Shown here: piece after piece, positions 1 to 8,509 of the stretch
Layout of the letters: each line of letters opens with the position of its first letter
Numbering within the stretch: the first letter of the stretch is position 1
Made by a program: the position numbers and the translations under genes
Notes under the pieces: generated by a model
Databases searched by the model: none
What the model was told of the DNA's origin: nothing
Seen by the model: only the letters and a program-made list of their open reading frames with translations
Origin: Streptomyces sp. NRRL F-525
GTDB taxonomy: Bacteria > Actinomycetota > Actinomycetes > Streptomycetales > Streptomycetaceae
Direction: 5' to 3'
Length of the DNA: 64,000 nucleotides
Assembly (NCBI RefSeq): GCF_000716605.1
Contig: NZ_JNXE01000012.1
Location: forward strand, 162,178-226,177

Positions 1-98
1 CACGCCGACCGCCATTTGCGAGGCGTTCCGCCCAGACCGGAAGACCTGTTGCGCTGAGAGGGGCGGGGAGTGGCTACCCCCGTCCGTCAGGCGGGGAG

Positions 99-1391
99 TT
101 ATCGTTCGTCCCCGTCCGGCAGGTCATTGATCAGCGGTACGAGAAGCGGGTGGACGGAGAAGCCGGACGCGGGCCCCGGGCCCGAAAGGTATTCGGCCTT
201 CAGGACCTGGACGGCCGAGTCCGGGATCTTTCCCAGACCGCGCAGCTTGTCCGTGAGGCGGGTGACCGGCTTGGTGAATCCCCTGAGGGAGCGGTCCTCG
301 GAGTAGTCGCAGATGTCGTAGATGCTCGCGGCGTCCGCTACGCCGTCCTTCTCTGCGGCGTACTTGATTACGGCGACGCGGTCCCCGTAGCCCTCGTAGG
401 TCAGGCGGTCGAAGAGTTCCACGAGCGCGCCGGCTGTCCAGCCCCCGTACGTCTCCTCCTCGGTCTCGATCCGTTCGACACGTTCGATGTCTTCGACGGA
501 TCCCGCCTGGAGGCTGAACTCAAGGATCGGCGCGGCCACTTCGAGGAACTGCTTCGGAGTGAGCATGAAGAGCCGACCGCCGCCACGGGTCCTCAGCTCT
601 TCGGTCAGTTCCGGCCGGGGACCCCGGTTGAAGCCCTGTTCCTTGCGCCACCAGTCCTCCTTGCCGTCCGCCGTCACGAACAGCACGTCGCACTGACGGC
701 GACTGGCCTCCCGCAGGATCTGCTCCCAGACGAGGTAGTCGCCGGCCGCCCCGACGCCGTCCTTCGGCTTGTCCATGTAGCCCGGAGGCAGCCGCTTGAC
801 GACGCGACGCATTCCCTCCGTGACCGCCTTCTCGTAGTCCTCCTGGCTCAGGGGAGCACCAACTCGGCCGACAAGCGCGGGTTCCAGTTTCGCGAGGACC
901 GGATCGGTGCTCGTGTCCTGCGTGATGTTCTGCCACTCACCCTGACCGACCTTGACGATCGCCTCCCGTACGTCGTCGAAGACCTCGTTCAACTGGTCGC
1001 GGAGGCGGTCGGTCTCCTCCTCGGGCAGGGCGACGCGATTGGCCCAGGTGCGCAAGGTCCGCTCTGCCTGCACCGCATGACCGGCCATGCCCTCGGCGGC
1101 CTGATCACCGGACGACCGCGCATCGCTGAGCGTGCTCTCGCGGTTCCGCCAGAACTCCAGGAGGGCCTGGTGAGGAACCCACAGCCGGTTCTCCAACCCA
1201 CCGAGGGCGCGCAGCAGGTCACCGCGTGCCTGCTCGGTGTACCGGTAGAGATTCAGCAGCACGTTGGCGTCGGGGGCGACCAGACCGTTTGTCAGTACGG
1301 CGGTGAAGTCGTCGGTCGTCGGGGTGCGGAAGGCCCCGAAGTCGTCGAAAAGGCCACGATTGTCCGCGCCGTCCGTTGAGTTGCTCGCCAC
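99..1391 (-). CDS. PIN-like domain protein (PIN_8/DUF4935 type), probable RNase
   Basis: The 430-residue product has an N-terminal PIN-like domain of the PIN_8 (DUF4935) type. Visible hallmarks are the first acidic motif PDANVLLNLYR (Asp at about residue 41), a following VPHQALLEFWRNRE segment, and the later DVLFVTADGKEDWW block typical of this family. PIN domains are metal-dependent nucleases, usually acting on RNA; the target here is unknown. The start is a GTG giving VASNSTDGADNRG. The frame stays open upstream to about 1808, but that extension is Arg/Pro-rich and reads like non-coding sequence. No antitoxin-like partner overlaps it. It sits at the left edge of the defence island, so a nuclease or toxin role in phage defence is plausible but is inference. 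The family call is fairly secure; the function is not. Confidence 0.75.
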   Translation of the reverse strand: MASNSTDGADNRGLFDDFGAFRTPTTDDFTAVLTNGLVAPDANVLLNLYRYTEQARGDLLRALGGLENRLWVPHQALLEFWRNRESTLSDARSSGDQAAEGMAGHAVQAERTLRTWANRVALPEEETDRLRDQLNEVFDDVREAIVKVGQGEWQNITQDTSTDPVLAKLEPALVGRVGAPLSQEDYEKAVTEGMRRVVKRLPPGYMDKPKDGVGAAGDYLVWEQILREASRRQCDVLFVTADGKEDWWRKEQGFNRGPRPELTEELRTRGGGRLFMLTPKQFLEVAAPILEFSLQAGSVEDIERVERIETEEETYGGWTAGALVELFDRLTYEGYGDRVAVIKYAAEKDGVADAASIYDICDYSEDRSLRGFTKPVTRLTDKLRGLGKIPDSAVQVLKAEYLSGPGPASGFSVHPLLVPLINDLPDGDER

Positions 1392-2115
1392 TGGTTCCCC
1401 CGCTTGTGTCGCGCCCGCGCAAGAGGTTGTGCGTCTCGTTGCGTCCCCTGGTCGGGACCGTATCGCGGCGAGGGTGAGCGGGAGGTGCGGAATGGGGAAT
1501 GGGCCCCAACTTCCCTGTGGAAGAGCCGACTTCAGGCCGACTCGTTGTCTGTCGGGTCCTCGGACATGGGCGGTGCGGCGCTTTGCCAGTGCCTCTTGGA
1601 GGGGACCCTCCTTGCGAAAGTGTGACACTTCTGCCCTGAGTGTCACACTTCTGCGGGTTGCCTCTCTGGTGGCGGGGGGCCTGGCGCGCCGCCCGCAACC
1701 GAAGGCCTGGCTGTCGAGGGCGCGAAGTCGGCGAACAGGCCCGGGAGTTGCCCATCGCGTGCGCCGGTCACCGAGCCACGTCGCGTTCGGCGGCGGCCTG
1801 TTCGGCACTTACGGCTACAGCGTGTGACGCCTGCCGGGCCTGACGCCGCCCGACTGCGAGCAGCCGGGAGAGGTGGCCCTCGCGGCGAGTGCAAGACCCC
1901 CGCTGGGCGAAAGTTTGTACGGTAACAGGGATTTGGGGCGTGGGGGCGTTCCCGGGACAACTGTGGTGGGCGCGCGGAGGCATGTTTCAGGAGCGTGCCC
2001 CGTACGGTGCGTCAGCGTACGGGGGCAGCGTGTAGACGGTACGTCGATCTTGTGGTCACGCTGGGTGAGTCGATCGCGGGGTACAGCGCACCTACGCACC
2101 TGGAGGAGGCCGCGC
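1392..2115. other. Gene-poor divergent intergenic region
   Basis: This stretch of 724 bases lies between the divergent PIN-like and XRE genes. Open frames exist on both strands but their products are Arg/Pro/Gly-rich and lack recognisable motifs, so I do not call genes. It contains one copy of the dispersed inverted repeat (1618-1650) and, just before the XRE gene, a strong ribosome binding site GGAGGAGG at 2102-2109. One minus-strand frame (1643-1960) ends inside the inverted repeat, in the same way the Rsm22-type gene ends inside another copy, but its composition argues against coding. Confidence 0.5.
1618..1650. repeat. Dispersed inverted repeat, copy 1
   Basis: Two palindromic half-sites, AAGTGTGACACTT (centre 1624) and AGTGTCACACTT (centre 1644), lie 20 bp apart and also pair with each other as a hairpin. 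Closely related copies occur at 37450-37486, 46991-47023 and 58865-58900. This copy is in the divergent region about 230 bp upstream of the PIN-like gene, so it does not follow any gene I can call. Confidence 0.75.
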
Positions 2116-2970
2116 ATGACGGACAGCAGCGACGAGTTGGCGGAGTACGAGGAGGAGCGGGAGCCCGACCCCTCCGACAGCCTGCGGACCTTCGGGGCCG
2201 TCGTCCAGGCGCTGCGCGAGCACGCGGGGCTCAGCAGGGTCGAGTTCGGGGAGAAGGTCCGGTACTCCAAACACACCGTGGAGTCAGTGGAGTTGGGGCG
2301 CCGGATGCCGGACGACTCCTTCGTGGAGCTGGGGGAGGGGGCGACGGGGAACACGGGGGCGCTGCGGAGGTCGGCGAAGTTCCTGACGCGGGGAGAGGCG
2401 GGGCTTGCCGTCTGGTTCCGGCGGTGGGCTCGGCTGGAGAAGATCGCGGTCAGCCTGTGCACGTACGAGTGCCGGCTGGTACCCGGGTTGTTGCAGTCGG
2501 AGGGGTACGCGCGGGCGGTGTTCGAGGGCACCATTCCGGTAGCCACGGACAAGGAGTTGGAGGACCTGCTCGCCATGCGGCAGAAGCGGCAGCGGATGTT
2601 GTTCGAGCGGCCGAAGGTTCCGTTCAGCTTCATCGTCGAAGAGCACGTGTTCCGGCGCCGTTTCGGGAATGCGGAGCAGATGCGGGAGATGTACGACCAC
2701 GTGTTGGAGCAGAGTGCGCCGCGCAACGTGACGCTTCAAATTGTGCCGCTGGAGGGCGGGTTGCATGCCTGTCTGGATGGACCCGTGCGGCTCTTGGAGA
2801 CGCGAGAAGGACGACGGTTTGCCTACTCCGAGGGTCAGCAGAACGGGCGACTGATCACCGACGTGAAAGAGGTAAGTCTCCTCCAACAGCGCTATGACAC
2901 ACTTCGCTCGCAGGCCCTGAACCCCCAAGACTCACGGGGCCTGTTGGAGCGACTGCGAGGAGAGCTATGA
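2116..2970 (+). CDS. XRE-family transcriptional regulator with DUF5753
   Basis: The 284-residue protein has an N-terminal helix-turn-helix of the XRE type (about residues 25-80, LREHAGLSRVEFGEKVRYSKHTVESVELGRRMP) followed by a DUF5753 domain, recognisable from YECRLVPGLLQSEGYARAVF and the RQKRQRMLFE stretch. This architecture is expanded in Streptomyces, where many members pair with a DUF397 protein, as here: the next gene overlaps by four bases. Members such as WhiJ-type regulators act in development or secondary metabolism. The ATG is preceded by GGAGGAGG six bases upstream; an upstream open extension is rejected for that reason. The target promoter is unknown, and regulation of the neighbouring defence genes is only a possibility. 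Confidence 0.88.
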   Translation: MTDSSDELAEYEEEREPDPSDSLRTFGAVVQALREHAGLSRVEFGEKVRYSKHTVESVELGRRMPDDSFVELGEGATGNTGALRRSAKFLTRGEAGLAVWFRRWARLEKIAVSLCTYECRLVPGLLQSEGYARAVFEGTIPVATDKELEDLLAMRQKRQRMLFERPKVPFSFIVEEHVFRRRFGNAEQMREMYDHVLEQSAPRNVTLQIVPLEGGLHACLDGPVRLLETREGRRFAYSEGQQNGRLITDVKEVSLLQQRYDTLRSQALNPQDSRGLLERLRGEL

Positions 2971-3152
2971 GCACGACGGAACTCGCCTGGTTCAAGTCCA
3001 GCTACAGCGGCAGCCAGGGCGACGACTGTGTTGAGGTCGCCGTCACCGAACTGGCCATCTGCGTACGGGACTCCAAGGATGCGACGCGACCTCACTTCGC
3101 GGTCGGGCGTGAGGAGTGGTCACGGTTCGTGGGGTTCGCGGCGGGAGCCTGA
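2967..3152 (+). CDS. DUF397 domain protein
   Basis: This 61-residue protein is a complete DUF397 domain: WFKSSYSGSQGDDCVEVAV near the N-terminus, then VRDSKDATRPHFAVGREEWSRFVGFA. It starts with ATG overlapping the stop of the XRE/DUF5753 gene (ATGA), so the two are translationally coupled. DUF397 proteins are small partners of XRE/DUF5753 regulators, thought to modulate or antagonise them, in an arrangement that has been compared with toxin-antitoxin pairs. Length and motif are typical for the family. Confidence 0.88.
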   Translation: MSTTELAWFKSSYSGSQGDDCVEVAVTELAICVRDSKDATRPHFAVGREEWSRFVGFAAGA

Positions 3153-3160
3153 GCCGCGTC

Positions 3161-3197
3161 GTCCCGGCGGTCGCGTGGTCACGTCCACCGCCGGGAC
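3161..3197. terminator. Bidirectional hairpin terminator
   Basis: A perfect 11-bp stem, GTCCCGGCGGT (3161-3171) pairing with ACCGCCGGGAC (3187-3197), fills the short gap between the convergent DUF397 and EcsC genes. There is no strong U-tract, which is usual for Streptomyces terminators. Confidence 0.65.
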
Positions 3198-3203
3198 ACC
3201 GAG

Positions 3204-4346
3204 TCACTGAAGATCGGGTCCGCCTGCCTCGACGATCTCATCGAGCAGACTGATCTCCTCGTCGGAGTCGTCCGCGACGTCCGGGCCGGTGTCGGGAAAC
3301 GATCCGAATGCCTCCTCGGTAGCGAGATGCGGGTACTTCTCCAGAAGGAACCGCCGTTGGTACGCCATCTCGGCGGCGTCGACGATTCCTTCCAGAGTTG
3401 CCCAGTTGAGGGTGCTTCCGACGACGATCCCCACTGCGGGTACGGCCTTGCCGAGCCCCTTCTTGGTGAGACGGAAACTGAATGCCTTCGCGAACTGCTG
3501 GGAGACCTTGGCGACAACCGTGTCGTTCAGGACCTCCCACGCCTTCCCGCGGAAGAGTGCCTGGGTGAGCCGCGAGATGTCGGCCATCGCTGCGTTCTTG
3601 GCAGTGGCCGAGCTAGCCGTACCGACGTTGACGACGGACATGACGAAGAGCTTCTCGGCGGGCTCCTCGGGGTCGTAGCCGTAGAACAGCGAGACCTGAC
3701 CGACAGCGCGGGACGCGAGTCCGAGGACGACTGCCGCATCGGTGACGAAGGCACCGGTGATCGCGCCTCCCGAGGGGGCCGCCGCGGCGCCCGCGGAGGC
3801 GGCGATGACGAGTTCCCCTCCGGAGATCACAAGTCCCGCACCCGCTCCCGAGAGCGCTGCGATGGCCGGGAAGTACCAGCTCGACGCCCGTCCCCGGACC
3901 GCGTCGACCTGTTCGAGGTCGAGGCGGCGCAGGTCGGAGAGCGATGAGACGTCGTGCCCCCGCTTCTTGTGGAGCGCCACTACGCGTTTGGGGGACAGGC
4001 CCGCTCGCGAGGCCCGTCCCAGCGTCTTCTGAATGGACTGAACGGCGGTGCCGCTCCAGTCCGGCAGCGCGTCGGCTGCTTTGCGGGTTCCGGCGCCGAC
4101 TTTCTGAGCGCCCTTGGCGACGACCCCCTGTCCACGTGAAACTGCAGACGCGGCCCGCGGATGTTTCTCCAGTTGCTTCGCGGCACGCTTGCCCAAGTTC
4201 GCGACCCCGCTGGCCACTTGCTCGCCGGCGTTGCTCATCGCGCGCGACAGAGGGCGGCTCTTGAACTGCTGGATGGCCTGCCATTTCGCCAGCTCGTAGT
4301 CGGAGGGAAGCCGATCGGGCTGTTGCGGGTACTCCGGATTGCTCAT
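3204..4346 (-). CDS. EcsC family protein
   Basis: The 380-residue protein carries an EcsC-family domain (about residues 145-340). The recognisable part is a Gly/Ala-rich hydrophobic region (AIAALSGAGAGLVISGGELVIAASAG, then AITGAFVTDAAVVLGLASRAVGQVSLFYGYDPEEPAEKLF), characteristic of the family. The N-terminal 130 residues are basic and low in complexity, and the C-terminus is acidic (DSDEEISLLDEI). The biochemical role of EcsC proteins is unknown; the hydrophobic blocks suggest membrane association. It begins 32 bp after the methyltransferase stop, with AGGAG in the gap, so it is the last gene of the leftward defence operon. A membrane-acting effector is a reasonable inference, not shown by sequence. 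Confidence 0.8.
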   Translation of the reverse strand: MSNPEYPQQPDRLPSDYELAKWQAIQQFKSRPLSRAMSNAGEQVASGVANLGKRAAKQLEKHPRAASAVSRGQGVVAKGAQKVGAGTRKAADALPDWSGTAVQSIQKTLGRASRAGLSPKRVVALHKKRGHDVSSLSDLRRLDLEQVDAVRGRASSWYFPAIAALSGAGAGLVISGGELVIAASAGAAAAPSGGAITGAFVTDAAVVLGLASRAVGQVSLFYGYDPEEPAEKLFVMSVVNVGTASSATAKNAAMADISRLTQALFRGKAWEVLNDTVVAKVSQQFAKAFSFRLTKKGLGKAVPAVGIVVGSTLNWATLEGIVDAAEMAYQRRFLLEKYPHLATEEAFGSFPDTGPDVADDSDEEISLLDEIVEAGGPDLQ

Positions 4347-4378
4347 GGTCTGTGGCGCTCCTGTCTCTGGGCGAGCTG

Positions 4379-7300
4379 TCAGGCGGAGTGGCGGGGGCCG
4401 TGGCCCGGGGGCGGGGTGAGGGTGGAGGTGTAGTTCACGCCGTCGGTCAGCGGGGTCTCCATGGTGAGTCCGGCCTTTGCCATGCGGTCGTATTCCGCGA
4501 GGACCAGGCGCTTGGTGCGGTACTCGCCGTACTTGGAGATCTCGTTGTTCTTGAGGCCGCCGTTCTCCGTCTGGAACGACTCCAGGATGTAGTCGGTGTC
4601 CTCGCGGGAGACGCCGTAGAGGTGGAAGAAGTAGGCGTCGAGTTCGGCTCGGAGTTGGGCGCGGCGGGCTTCGTTCCAGGTGAAGGGGGCGCCTTCGTCG
4701 CCGAGGTCCAAGGCCAAGGGTTCCATGTCCCAGGCGGTGTAGATGAGTTCGAGGGTACGGGGGGTGAGGAAGCTGGTGTGTCGTGCCATGTCGTCAGGGT
4801 GAGGGACGGGGAGTTGCTTCCATGTCCTCAAGCCAGCATCGATGCCCGCGACCTTCTGGCGTGCAACGTAGTCGAAGACCAGGCAGCTTTGGGCTGCTAC
4901 GAGGGCTGTACAGAGTTCGGCCGAAACGTCAGGAAACATCAGAGGGAAGGTGTTACCCACTGACACCCGTGGGAGGAACGCTGGAATGGCAGTGCGCTCG
5001 TCGGTTACACGAGCTACTCGGCGCCAGCCCATCAGCCATCCGCGCCCCCACTCCACATCCTTCAGGCGTTCGGAGACGCCAGCAACCTCGGTTTCTCTGC
5101 CGTTACGCATAGTTGAGACGTACCCGGCGTCCTGGATCCACTGGCGCGGTTTTGCCACGCCGTATGCGTCTTGTTTCACGTCCAGTGGTACGTGCTCGTA
5201 GTCGTCGTTACCGAGTCCGTAGTAGCTGTTCCACCGGTGGTCGAAGAGGTGCGCCATCTTCGCGTCGTACAACGGCAGCATGCGCTTACCGTTCAGAGTG
5301 AAGATGTTTCCTTCCAATTGCCAGCCCTCTGATTCCAGCAGTGACTGATCCCGGAAGAGGTCAGAGTCGTCGGTCAAGTCGAAGAGGCGCTTAAAAGTGA
5401 TGCGCCATGGGTTTCCTTCCGTGGACTTTTCTCTCACGAGGACTGGCACATGGCGTTGAATGGCAACAGTGAGGTCGGCGTCCCGTCGTGTGGGGAAAAC
5501 CGGGAGGGTTCCGGTGTTCGGGTTGATGAGAGTGATCTCCCCGGCCGAGAGTGCGAACACTGCTCCACCATCGGCAAGTTCATCGGGGTGTCCGAGGAAG
5601 AAGGCGAAACGTGCGGCGGGCTCAGTCAGGCTGCGGCCTGAGAGTGAGAGCAGTGAGAACGAATAGCGGGAGTCCACTGCCGGAAACAGCTTCTCCCGCC
5701 TTCCGTTCTCAAAGTCGTAGAGGTGCTTTACCGCGCCCCGCTGAGTCAGGTCCTCGAACAGGAACTGAGCGCCAGCGCCGGTAGCGATCTGAGTCGGGAC
5801 GACTGTGCCGCAGCGCCCCTTCGGGGCTGTAATGGAGACAAATCGTTCTGTGAACAACTGGTCCGTCTGAAGTGAATTGACGCCCTTGGCGGAAAGCCCT
5901 TTGCGTAGCTGCGGGTATGTCCCGGATGCACCGAGGAAGAGGAATGATGATTTCACCCGACGTCGTGCCGCGTAGTAGCGCGTGGCCTCGGCCGGTTGTT
6001 CGGTGGCCCACTGGGCGATTTCCGTACGACGTTTCTGGCCCGAGAGTAGAGCCAGCGACGGCTCGACGACGCTGAAGTACTCCTGATCCTTGAAGTCGAC
6101 TTTGTCCCACGGCGGATTCCCCAGCACACAGTCGAACCCACCGGCCCACCCGGTAACCGGATCAACCCCCGCCGCCGTCATATCCTCCGGCACATTGAAG
6201 ACATCCGGAAACTCCAGGTGCCAGTGGAAAAACTTATATTCCCCGCTCAGCCGCTCAATCTCCCGATGCGTCTCCTCCAGCGCCCCCGCCCCCTCGGGCG
6301 ATTGAAGCGACAAAAAGACCCGTTGAGTCACTGGCGCCGGCGCATTCCCCGTCTTCTCCCACATGAACGCGGCGCACCAAGCGTCGGCGATCTTCAGGGC
6401 ATCTGTATACGCGCCGGATTTCTCCCACACGTAGTACCGCTCGGCAAGCTTCCGGACCTGTCCGAGGCTGTCGGTTGGTGACTTCTCCACCAGATTACGC
6501 AACTCGGAGCCGAACGTCGTGTTCGTGACGCTCACCGACTCTTCCATCTCGGCATCCAGCGTGAAGACTCCCTTGTGCTCTTCCTTGTTGCGCTTGAGCC
6601 ACGTGGTTGCGACCGACCTGTCGTCCCCTTCCACGACCTTGAACGCCGCCTCAGGAATCCCACCCCGCAACAGCGCTGGCGTAGCCCCAATCAGTCCGTT
6701 GCCGAGCTTCACATGCGCGTCGAGGAACCCCAACGCCTTCCCCGGCTCCAACGCCTCCATCCACAAGGACACCTTGGCCAGCTCAACAGCCATGGGGTTG
6801 AGATCGACGCCGTAGACACACCGTGCGATGACCTCGTGCAACGCGTGCCGAACACTCACCGGCGTCGGCTCCGGCGTACGCTCCCGCACCGCCGCCACCC
6901 GCTTCGCGATACGACGGGCTGCGGCGACGAGGAAGTGCCCGGAGCCACAAGCCGGATCGCAGACAGTCAGGGACAGCAGCTCGCCGACGATGATCTCCCG
7001 GGCGTCCACATCCGACTGCTTGGCCTCGGCCGCTTTCTTCTCGCCGCGCTCTTGCGCCGCCTGGATGACCGGGTCGAGGGTGGAGTCGAGCAGGACCTCC
7101 ACCAGCGAACTCGGCGTGTAGTACGAGCCGGTCTTCTTGCGCTCGTTGCCCGCGCGGGGCACCAGCTCGAAGGTGCGGTCCGCGCCGGCCTGGGGGACCA
7201 GGTCCAACAACGACTCGTAGATCGCGCCCAGTTCCTCCGCGTCGAGCGTGCGGTAGTCCACCGTCCGCCAGCGCTGGGCCTCTGTGTCCCGGACGACGGC

Positions 7301-8509
7301 GAGGTGCCTCACGGCTGCCAACAGGTGCTGGTTGGACAGGGAAAGGTCTTCCAGCGGGGCGTCCGCCGGGGTGCGGTCGAACAGGCCCCCCAGCCCGGGC
7401 AGGCCCAACTCCGGACGGCCCGACTCGTCGCCCAGTGCCGCCAGCACCAGGCGCAGCGCCTGCCACCGGTCCGAGTGCGACGTACCCCGGCGCCGACGGG
7501 ACTGCTCACGCAGCCGCGATGTGGCGAAGTAATCCGCGTACCGCTTACGCGCCCCCGCAGCCGCCTCCGGCGGATGCAGCGCGTCACGGTCCTCGGCCAC
7601 GAACACGAACAGCAAGCGGTACACAAGTCGCAGCAACGCGGCGTGGTACTCGTCCCGGTCGAACTTCTCGCGCAGGGCGCCGTTGTCCGGATGCTTCAGG
7701 AACCCTGTGCCGAGTTCCCGGATGGCCAACCGCACGCCTTCGCTTATGTCGTCGAGGAAGCGCGCGCCGAGACGGATCGCGGCGTCCCGCCAGACCTCCA
7801 GCCAGCAGGTCACCTGGGAGCCGCCCTGCGGGCTCTCGAAACGGGACGCGTGCAGCAGCCGGAACAGGATGACGAACTCGCTGAACAGTTCGCCGTCGAA
7901 GATCGCTTCCAGGTCGAACTCGACGTACGACGTGGTGGCCAGCGCGTTGGAGTCGCGCAGCAGGCGCAGTTGGCGGCCGTTGGTGAGCAGGGCCCACAGG
8001 TGGGCGTCCGTGCGGTTCAGTGCTTCCTGCAGCAGCGACTGCGGAGCGGGGGAGCCGGCGCCCTGACGCTTGTCGAGGGAGGCGTTCCAAGTCACCACGT
8101 GGACAAGGGTGTTGTCGCGGCGGTGGCTTACCGGGAATGTCTTTGTGCCGTCGTCGGCCGCGATGCCCCCTTCGCCCACCTCGGCGAGATGACCGAATCC
8201 GAGTGCCTCGAACAGCGGCTTCACCCAGTTGGCGTCGGCGTAGCCGGTGCTGTCCGGGCGGACAGATGCCTCCGGCTCGGCGGGCAGCTTCTCGCGGAGT
8301 TCGCGCCACAGCGACTTGAGGTCGTCCCATTGCCGCTCGGCCTGATCGCGTACCGAACGGGAGCCCGGGATGCGGTAGTCCGCCGGTGCGAGGCCCTTGA
8401 GGTCCTTGGTGACCTTGCCTTCGGAGATCCGCACCAAAATGTCGGCCGGCAACAGCCCCCCGACCGTGTGGACAGCGGTGAACACCTGGTGGCGAGTGGT
8501 GGCGGACAT
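4379..8509 (-). CDS. drmMI: N6-adenine DNA methyltransferase, DISARM DrmMI-like
   Basis: This 1376-residue protein has an N-terminal restriction-enzyme-like region (residues 1-450, including TWNASLDKRQGAG and LLTNGRQLRLL, as in type IIG and PglX-like enzymes), SAM-binding motif I DPACGSGHFLVAAARR at about 513-528, and catalytic motif NPPW at about 797-800. This is the order expected for gamma-class N6-adenine methylases. The C-terminal region should hold target recognition. Length and partners fit DrmMI of class 1 DISARM, which modifies host DNA so the system can tell self from phage. The start ATG overlaps the stop of the SNF2 helicase (TGATG). The segment encoding roughly residues 640-1200 (about 4900-6600) is visibly lower in GC than the flanks. 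A BREX PglX is less likely because no pglZ or brxC is present. Confidence 0.85.
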   Translation of the reverse strand: MSATTRHQVFTAVHTVGGLLPADILVRISEGKVTKDLKGLAPADYRIPGSRSVRDQAERQWDDLKSLWRELREKLPAEPEASVRPDSTGYADANWVKPLFEALGFGHLAEVGEGGIAADDGTKTFPVSHRRDNTLVHVVTWNASLDKRQGAGSPAPQSLLQEALNRTDAHLWALLTNGRQLRLLRDSNALATTSYVEFDLEAIFDGELFSEFVILFRLLHASRFESPQGGSQVTCWLEVWRDAAIRLGARFLDDISEGVRLAIRELGTGFLKHPDNGALREKFDRDEYHAALLRLVYRLLFVFVAEDRDALHPPEAAAGARKRYADYFATSRLREQSRRRRGTSHSDRWQALRLVLAALGDESGRPELGLPGLGGLFDRTPADAPLEDLSLSNQHLLAAVRHLAVVRDTEAQRWRTVDYRTLDAEELGAIYESLLDLVPQAGADRTFELVPRAGNERKKTGSYYTPSSLVEVLLDSTLDPVIQAAQERGEKKAAEAKQSDVDAREIIVGELLSLTVCDPACGSGHFLVAAARRIAKRVAAVRERTPEPTPVSVRHALHEVIARCVYGVDLNPMAVELAKVSLWMEALEPGKALGFLDAHVKLGNGLIGATPALLRGGIPEAAFKVVEGDDRSVATTWLKRNKEEHKGVFTLDAEMEESVSVTNTTFGSELRNLVEKSPTDSLGQVRKLAERYYVWEKSGAYTDALKIADAWCAAFMWEKTGNAPAPVTQRVFLSLQSPEGAGALEETHREIERLSGEYKFFHWHLEFPDVFNVPEDMTAAGVDPVTGWAGGFDCVLGNPPWDKVDFKDQEYFSVVEPSLALLSGQKRRTEIAQWATEQPAEATRYYAARRRVKSSFLFLGASGTYPQLRKGLSAKGVNSLQTDQLFTERFVSITAPKGRCGTVVPTQIATGAGAQFLFEDLTQRGAVKHLYDFENGRREKLFPAVDSRYSFSLLSLSGRSLTEPAARFAFFLGHPDELADGGAVFALSAGEITLINPNTGTLPVFPTRRDADLTVAIQRHVPVLVREKSTEGNPWRITFKRLFDLTDDSDLFRDQSLLESEGWQLEGNIFTLNGKRMLPLYDAKMAHLFDHRWNSYYGLGNDDYEHVPLDVKQDAYGVAKPRQWIQDAGYVSTMRNGRETEVAGVSERLKDVEWGRGWLMGWRRVARVTDERTAIPAFLPRVSVGNTFPLMFPDVSAELCTALVAAQSCLVFDYVARQKVAGIDAGLRTWKQLPVPHPDDMARHTSFLTPRTLELIYTAWDMEPLALDLGDEGAPFTWNEARRAQLRAELDAYFFHLYGVSREDTDYILESFQTENGGLKNNEISKYGEYRTKRLVLAEYDRMAKAGLTMETPLTDGVNYTSTLTPPPGHGPRHSA

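Noticed and set aside
1643..1960. Possible small minus-strand gene ending in inverted repeat copy 1
   Set aside because: The product is Arg/Pro/Gly-rich with no motif, and other frames in the same stretch are equally open, which is typical of high-GC shadow frames.
4129..5184. Sequences resembling parS (GTTTCACGTGAAAC) at about 4130-4143 and 5174-5187
   Set aside because: They match only 11 and 10 of 14 positions and lie inside coding sequence; functional parS sites match more closely.
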